Assembly (NCBI RefSeq): GCF_000003605.2
Contig: NW_003145792.1
Location: 122,630 to 136,136, forward strand
Length of the DNA: 13,507 bases
Origin: Saccoglossus kowalevskii
Taxonomy: Eukaryota > Hemichordata > Enteropneusta > Harrimaniidae
Direction: 5' to 3'
Shown: positions 10,301-13,507 of the stretch, piece by piece
Position numbering within the stretch: position 1 is the first letter of the stretch
How the letters are laid out: every line of letters begins with the position of its first letter
The notes under the pieces: model-generated
What the model was told of the DNA's origin: nothing
Databases searched by the model: none
The model's input: the letters and a program-made list of their open reading frames with translations, nothing else
Program-made: the position numbers and the translations under genes

Positions 10301-12933
10301 TAACTCTGCATTGATCACCTTCAATGTGATGTACACATATGTGCTTGGAGTTGAAATTGATTCCTGGTCCAAGTCGTGTTTCTGTAACTCTGCATTGATC
10401 ACCTTCAATGTGATGTACACATATGTGCTTGGAGTTGAAATTGATTCCTGGTCCAAGTCGTGTTTCTGTAACTCTGCATTGATCACCTTCAATGTGATGT
10501 ACACATATGTGCTTGGAGTTGAAATTGATTCCTGGTCCAAGTCGTGTTTCTGTAACTCTGCATTGATCACCTTCAATGTGATGTACACATATGTGCTTGG
10601 AGTTGAAATTGATTCCTGGTCCAAGTCGTGTTTCTGTACCTCTGCATTGATCACTTTCAATGTGATGTACACATATGTGCTTGGAGTTGAAATTGATTCC
10701 TGGTCCAAGTCGTGTTTCTGTAACTCTGCATTGGATAACCTGTGGGTGTGTGCTACAGATGCATGTGATCAGAATAAAGATGTCAATTGGATATCAATGA
10801 ATAATCAATCAATAGTCAATCAATATAGTCTGTCTCCTAATTGCTGCATGTATCTTCAAGACCATAATTAGTGTAAAACATAGACCACAGAAATAAATAC
10901 ATGTAATTCATAAGTGTCAGGTGTTTTGTATGGAATTTATTTTCACTGATTTTTGACCCACCCTAAATTCGTCAAAGTGTATTGATCTAATTGATTGGTT
11001 TAGTGTCTGACCAAATGATTATGCAAATTTAGGCTGCTCTCAGTGTGACGGGATTGGTCAACCTCAATGTGAACATTTTTAATCAGTTTCATGCATTGGG
11101 AAAAATGGTCAATAGAGATGACATTCTCTTCTAACAAAAACAACAAGCAACATAGCATCAAATTCATGCATATGTCACTGTACTGTATTTTCTCTATTAG
11201 TAGCACATGTACTAAGTGGTGTTGCTATGGTTAAAACAAATATTTTAATGATTCAGTTTATACCAAATGTTGTTGTTTATAAGCACTTTTACTGGAGATG
11301 TGCTTCTAATAGAGTAAATACAGTATACAGAGTGACTGACACTTCCTGTTTATATATCCCATTTTTCATTTACTTTCAGTTGATATCCTCAGTGGATCCA
11401 GCAAGGCTTCGACTTTCCAAACATGATGATGAAATCTACAAGGAATTTAGGAAAGATTTTAAAGATTTGAAGATAGATGTAATCAACATCCAAGATTTGA
11501 AAACAGATGATTCTAAATCAGTAAGTCAATGTTGTGCTTTCTGTTGTGAATGTCGCTGATGTACTTATTCTTACTTACACTTCATTTGTAGAGCTGTGTG
11601 TGATTAGATCTGTATCTCAATAGATCTATCCCAAATAGAAGCACCCTGAAAACTTCCTTGCTCCATCAGTAATTTAACCACATCAAACAATGTCATTCTA
11701 ATGTCATGATATTGTCTGAACATAAGACATTTTCACATTGCGCTTCTAATTGAGTATATTTAGTAATATCATCAGTAATGTCATATCATATCATATATCT
11801 TATCAATCATATCATATCATATATCATATCATATCATATCATATCATATCATATATCATATCATACATCATATCATATCATATATCATATCAATCATATC
11901 ATACATCATATAATATCATATATCATAGCATAACATATCATAGCATAGCATAGCTTATCATATGATATCATATCATATCATATCATATCATATCATATCT
12001 GGATTAATAATTTCATCATTTCGTATCAACTTCACTCAATCACAGAAAATTTGTGAGCACAAAATTCAAACTCAAATTTGATTGGCTTCCGAGATTCAGA
12101 TATAGCTTTTATAAATTTTTCTTTTTCACAGAAATGGAGACCATTTTGCAATCACTTTGAAGGACAAGTAGATGATTTCAATTTTGGTACTTTATTAAGA
12201 ATTGATTGCAGTAAAGAATACTCAGAGGAAAACTCACTACTAGGTATCGTACTGCATTCATGTATCAACTTATGAAATAAACTGACAATGTAAATCTTCA
12301 GAGAGACAACAAGAAGGACAGACATTTTTCCCCTTGTATACCTATGATGATATGGATAAGTAATAATAAATCCAATTTTACTTCTAACAATGCAGTCACC
12401 ATGAATAATTATTTGTTGATGACTAAAGTAATAGAAGGAAAATCTCTATTTACTTTATTAGTAGTGCAGACTTTTATCCAATGACAGAGGTGTACGGATT
12501 GTATTCAGATTTTAATGATCCATCATACAATGAATGCAACTGTTGATTTGTACATACTTTTCTTTAAGATGCTCTTCTAATAGAGAAAATATACCGTATT
12601 TGCTTTATTAGAAGCACATATCCAATACAAACCCAAAATACCGTTTTTTGTATGCTAAATCATTAAAGTATTTTTTATTTCGAACATGGATATTCCAGTC
12701 ATTTGTGTAAGTAAAAGCTAAAAGAGCAAAAAGTAATTCAATATGTGTTAATTACTGAATGTGGCCACAAATAGGCGCTATTTAATTATAGCTTTATGTT
12801 TTGTATTTCAGTTACTCGCATACAGTTCTATGCCATCGAAATTGCTCGCAATAGAGAAGGTTATAATGCATGCATCTGGAATAAAACTTCCCTGAAGGAG
12901 AAAAAGACAAACACAAAGGAAGGACAGTCCTAG
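7309..12933 (+). CDS. PBDC1: PBDC1 (polysaccharide biosynthesis domain containing 1) orthologue, complete, six coding exons
   Basis: Exons 7309-7335, 8727-8792, 9584-9643, 11380-11520, 12132-12243 and 12812-12933 join in one frame to give 175 aa. All introns are GT-AG; introns 1-4 are phase 0 and intron 5 is phase 1. The protein matches animal PBDC1 throughout: a Leu-Ser-Gln-Pro-Ala-Glu-Asn-Tyr motif near residue 25, WAMKA...HAE (38-47), LISSVDP (52-58), KWRPFC (99-104), FNFGTLLRIDC (114-124) and IEIARNREGYN (144-154). The start is set by two in-frame stops at 7273-7278 and a strong Kozak context (A at -3, G at +4). Despite the family name, no sugar-pathway role is established. The yeast homologue YPL225W/Chp1 is reported to chaperone nascent eEF1A at the ribosome (family knowledge), so a cytosolic, ribosome-associated role is inferred here. 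The protein stops about 20 residues after the conserved core and lacks the long acidic/Lys-rich tail of the 233-aa human protein. It is divergent from beta-TrCP and shares its promoter region. Confidence 0.95.
7495..7531. repeat. Perfect 15-bp hairpin with 7-nt loop
   Basis: The arm ATCACAGTCCCTCTA (7495-7509) is the exact reverse complement of TAGAGGGACTGTGAT (7517-7531), with loop ACACTGA. Weaker pairing continues outward with gaps (ACACGTAATC against the reverse complement of GTAATGTGT). It lies 160 bp into intron 1. It may be a foldback element or an RNA hairpin in the pre-mRNA. Confidence 0.85.
7816..7829 (+). repeat. (TG)7 dinucleotide microsatellite
   Basis: Seven TG units in PBDC1 intron 1, with no further context. 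Confidence 0.85.
8727..8792 (+). CDS. PBDC1: PBDC1 exon 2 (residues 10-31)
   Basis: This 66-nt exon lies between the acceptor TTCTTGACAG (ends 8726) and the donor GTAAGT (8793). It encodes a Gly/Ala-rich lead followed by ASALSQPAENYTND, which aligns with the AHALSLPAESYGND stretch of human PBDC1. A second AG nine bases downstream (8734-8735) is an in-frame alternative acceptor that would drop three residues (GAQ). Confidence 0.92.
8793..9583 (+). other. PBDC1 intron 2 (791 bp)
   Basis: This is a very AT-rich GT-AG intron with low-complexity TTAT/TTTTAT stretches near 9000-9060. Nothing else was recognised. Confidence 0.8.
9584..9643 (+). CDS. PBDC1: PBDC1 exon 3 (residues 32-51)
   Basis: This 60-nt exon lies between the acceptor TTTACTTTCAG (ends 9583) and the donor GTAAGT (9644). 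It encodes SGLELQWAMKAYHHAETYFN. The WAMKA..HAE.Y pattern is a hallmark of the family. The frame stays open for about 160 bp upstream of the acceptor, but that stretch has no resemblance to PBDC1 and reads as intron. Confidence 0.95.
9876..10734. repeat. 84-bp minisatellite, ten full units plus partial ends
   Basis: Units begin with TGCATTGATCAC at 9887, 9971, 10055, 10139, 10223, 10307, 10391, 10475, 10559 and 10643. A partial eleventh begins at 10727, and a degenerate partial lies before 9887. Units 6-8 (10307-10558) are identical. Most others differ from them at one position, and the first unit at about three. Each unit holds the palindrome CACATATGTG and a small inverted repeat ATCAC...GTGAT. 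The period is divisible by three, so frames open in one unit stay open across the array. This produces long but meaningless open frames on both strands. The array is entirely intronic. Confidence 0.97.
11182..11325. mobile_element. MITE-like inverted-repeat element, copy A (144 bp)
   Basis: Terminal inverted repeats of 28 bp (11182-11209 and 11298-11325) match at 26 of 28 positions. The inner part of each arm reads CTCTATTAG(T/A)AGCACAT. The ends are TA on both sides, which fits a TA target-site duplication as in Tc1/mariner-type elements (inference). A further inverted pair, GTCACT (11175-11180) / AGTGAC (11331-11336), flanks it. There is no coding capacity. Internal sequence (ATTTTAATGATTCA, 11246-11259) is shared with copy B. 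Confidence 0.8.
11380..11520 (+). CDS. PBDC1: PBDC1 exon 4 (residues 52-98)
   Basis: This 141-nt exon lies between the acceptor TTTACTTTCAG (ends 11379) and the donor GTAAGT (11521). It encodes 47 residues starting LISSVDP, with a charged middle (DDEIYKEFRKDF) and LKIDVINIQDLK. These correspond to the LISSVDPQFLKL and IYSEFRKNFETLRIDVL segments of human PBDC1. An inverted-repeat element (11182-11325) ends only 54 bp upstream, so the branch point must lie in this narrow gap or inside the element. Confidence 0.97.
11621..11767. mobile_element. MITE-like element, copy D (degraded, about 147 bp)
   Basis: The right end CGCTTCTAATTGAGTATATT (11741-11760, running on to about 11767) matches the right arm of copy A with few changes. 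A weak left arm ends ATAGAAGCACC at 11635-11645. The interior shares ATTCTAATG and CATAAGACATTTTCAC with the corresponding segment of copy A. The size agrees with the family. The left boundary is approximate. Confidence 0.5.
11781..11999. repeat. CATAT-type pentanucleotide satellite (about 219 bp)
   Basis: An imperfect array of TCATA/ATATC pentamers is interrupted by variants such as ATCAATCAT, ATACATC and ATAGCATAGC. The longest pure stretch is at the 3' end (from about 11965). It lies 130 bp upstream of exon 5. The Ile/Ser/Tyr/His-rich open frame over it (11750-11953) is only the translated repeat. Confidence 0.95.
12132..12243 (+). CDS. PBDC1: PBDC1 exon 5 (residues 99-135 plus first base of codon 136)
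   Basis: This 112-nt exon follows a pyrimidine-rich acceptor TTTTTCTTTTTCACAG (ends 12131). It encodes KWRPFC, the FNFGTLLRIDC core and a Glu-Glu-Asn segment, the most conserved part of the family. The donor is GTATCG (12244), weaker than the GTAAGT used by the other four introns. The exon ends in phase 1, and the split Val codon (G|TT) completes at 12812-12813, which supports the boundary. Confidence 0.95.
12442..12596. mobile_element. MITE-like element, copy B (about 155 bp)
   Basis: The left arm (TATTTACTTTATTAGTAG, 12447-12464) and the right arm (ATGCTCTTCTAATAGAG, 12569-12585) are inverted relatives of the copy A termini. The interior ATTTTAATGATCCA (12511-12524), followed by similar T/G-rich sequence, matches copy A in the same orientation. 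That makes this family homology rather than chance end similarity. Confidence 0.7.
12592..12735. mobile_element. MITE-like element, copy C (144 bp, inverted relative to A and B)
   Basis: The terminus TACCGTATTTGCTTTATTAG (12592-12611), continuing to GAAGCACAT at 12619, is the best-preserved arm in the window. The interior AATCATTAAAGTATTT (12658-12673) is the reverse complement of the ATTTTAATGATT segment of copy A. A degraded right arm, AGCTAAAAGAGCAAAAAGTA (12716-12735), closes it at exactly the size of copy A. Confidence 0.65.
12812..12933 (+). CDS. PBDC1: PBDC1 exon 6, C-terminus and stop (residues 136-175)
   Basis: The exon follows the acceptor TTTTGTATTTCAG (ends 12811). It completes Val136 and encodes TRIQFYAIEIARNREGYN, nearly identical in pattern to human RIQFFAIEIARNREGYN. 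A short Lys/Thr-rich tail ends at TAG (12931-12933). The extended acidic tail of vertebrate PBDC1 is absent. Confidence 0.95.
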
Positions 12934-13044
12934 CGGTTGTATTATTGACATTTGTATTATTTCCAGGGTAAATAATCTGCCTGTGAGGGCAGTATCACCA
13001 GTCCAGTTACTTTGTTCTTTTCTTTGATATCTGTTGTGATTTGA

Positions 13045-13050
13045 ATTAAA
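13045..13050 (+). terminator. Candidate PBDC1 polyadenylation signal ATTAAA
   Basis: ATTAAA is the commonest variant of AATAAA. It lies 112 bp after the stop codon and is followed at 15-40 bp by a T/GT-rich stretch (TTTTGTTGTGAGGAG, near 13070-13084), as a cleavage site needs. Cleavage would fall near 13060-13070. Confidence 0.55.
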
Positions 13051-13090
13051 AATGTGACATTTTTAAGAATTTTGTTGTGAGGAGTTTGGC

Positions 13091-13105
13091 GGGGGGGGGG
13101 GGGGG
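13091..13105 (+). repeat. G15 homopolymer
   Basis: An uninterrupted run of 15 G lies about 40 bp downstream of the ATTAAA signal. Its length is likely to be variable or to be a sequencing uncertainty. Confidence 0.9.
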
Positions 13106-13507
13106 TTATAAATAATGTTTGGCTATTGAAAGGTGACCATAATACAAAACAATGACAATGTGAATAGTTTCTTCACACACAATTTGAACACTTATTGTGT
13201 GACTCAGAATGTTTCATAGATCAAAAGTGAAAAATCAAATTCCCAAAAAAGAAAACAGTTTTAAAAATATGAAACATAACATTTCCACATGATTTGTTAT
13301 TAGTAATATTGCTAAAAGTCACAATAAAAGTGCCACAATAGATTGATTTATTTTTTCAAATCCTTACATAATGATTAAGATAAATTTGCATATTATTTAA
13401 ATTAATCATTAAATGTATTTGTGAAAGAGCCTGGGCATTTGAAATTTTCAAAAATAAAAGAGGTTTATTTCATGTGTATGGATATTAACAGACTCTACTG
13501 CATCTAC

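Larger units (their letters stand above)
9644..11379 (+). other. PBDC1 intron 3 (1736 bp)
   Basis: This is the longest PBDC1 intron. Half of it is an 84-bp minisatellite (9876-10734), and near its 3' end lies an inverted-repeat element (11182-11325). The remaining sequence (9644-9875, 10735-11181) shows no exon. Confidence 0.85.
11521..12131 (+). other. PBDC1 intron 4 (611 bp)
   Basis: This GT-AG intron contains a degraded inverted-repeat element (about 11621-11767) and a pentanucleotide satellite (11781-11999). Together these make up more than half of it. No coding sequence is supported. Confidence 0.85.
12244..12811 (+). other. PBDC1 intron 5 (568 bp)
   Basis: This GT-AG intron has a weak donor, GTATCG. 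About half of it is two abutting MITE-like elements (12442-12596 and 12592-12735). The rest is AT-rich and featureless. Confidence 0.85.
12934..13507 (+). other. PBDC1 3' UTR and 3' flank
   Basis: The 3' UTR probably runs from 12934 to about 13060-13070. Beyond it is AT-rich sequence with no gene recognised on either strand up to the window edge. Two later AATAAA words (13323-13328, 13453-13458) could be alternative signals or chance. Confidence 0.6.

Noticed and set aside
9848-10708. 286-codon minus-strand frame and 270-codon plus-strand frame read as repeat proteins
   Set aside because: Both are translations of an intronic 84-bp tandem repeat whose period is a multiple of three. The minus frame relies on a non-ATG start, and unit 2 breaks the plus frame with a stop.
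9876-10734. CRISPR array
   Set aside because: The units are contiguous 84-bp tandem repeats without unique spacers, in a eukaryotic intron.
11750-11953. Ile/Ser/Tyr/His-rich open frame
   Set aside because: It is only the translation of the CATAT pentanucleotide satellite.
12950-12966. Acceptor-like TTTGTATTATTTCCAG after the PBDC1 stop codon
   Set aside because: No convincing donor precedes it within exon 6, and the downstream sequence gives only a short frame unlike the PBDC1 tail.

Overview
This is eukaryotic, almost certainly metazoan, nuclear DNA. Genes are split by GT-AG introns, long AT-rich introns dominate, and the sequence carries microsatellites, a minisatellite and small inverted-repeat elements. 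No bacterial gene organisation, tRNA, rRNA or CRISPR array was recognised. The two identifiable proteins are conserved across animals. Protein similarity and intron layout suit an invertebrate, possibly a marine deuterostome or lophotrochozoan, but the species cannot be fixed from the sequence.

Two genes lie head to head. On the minus strand is the 5' end of a beta-TrCP gene (BTRC/FBXW11/slimb family, the substrate receptor of the SCF ubiquitin ligase). A short N-terminal exon (6907-6954) is followed by a 4.69 kb intron and then the dimerisation-domain exon (1994-2216). The F-box and WD40 exons lie beyond the left edge, so bases 1-1993 are the next intron. On the plus strand is a complete six-exon PBDC1 gene (start 7309, stop 12931-12933), predicted to encode 175 aa. 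PBDC1 is the animal relative of yeast YPL225W/Chp1, reported as a ribosome-associated chaperone for translation factor eEF1A.

The two start codons are 354 bp apart. This interval is richer in CpG than its surroundings. It holds a perfect CRE palindrome, a CCAAT box, an ETS-type core and a YY1-like start-codon context, so it reads as a bidirectional housekeeping promoter. A second set of promoter-like motifs (a BANP-like CTCGCG site, a YY1-like site and a CRE half-site) lies just inside beta-TrCP intron 1.

The PBDC1 introns hold most of the unusual structure: a 15-bp perfect hairpin in intron 1; a minisatellite of ten 84-bp units in intron 3; four copies of an apparently non-autonomous ~145-155 bp inverted-repeat element (MITE-like) in introns 3, 4 and 5, two of them abutting head to head; and a ~220 bp CATAT-type pentanucleotide satellite in intron 4. 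The long open frames over the minisatellite are a periodicity artefact. I found no evidence of a new multi-gene system. The best leads are the MITE family, the divergent SCF-receptor/eEF1A-chaperone promoter and the recently expanded minisatellite.
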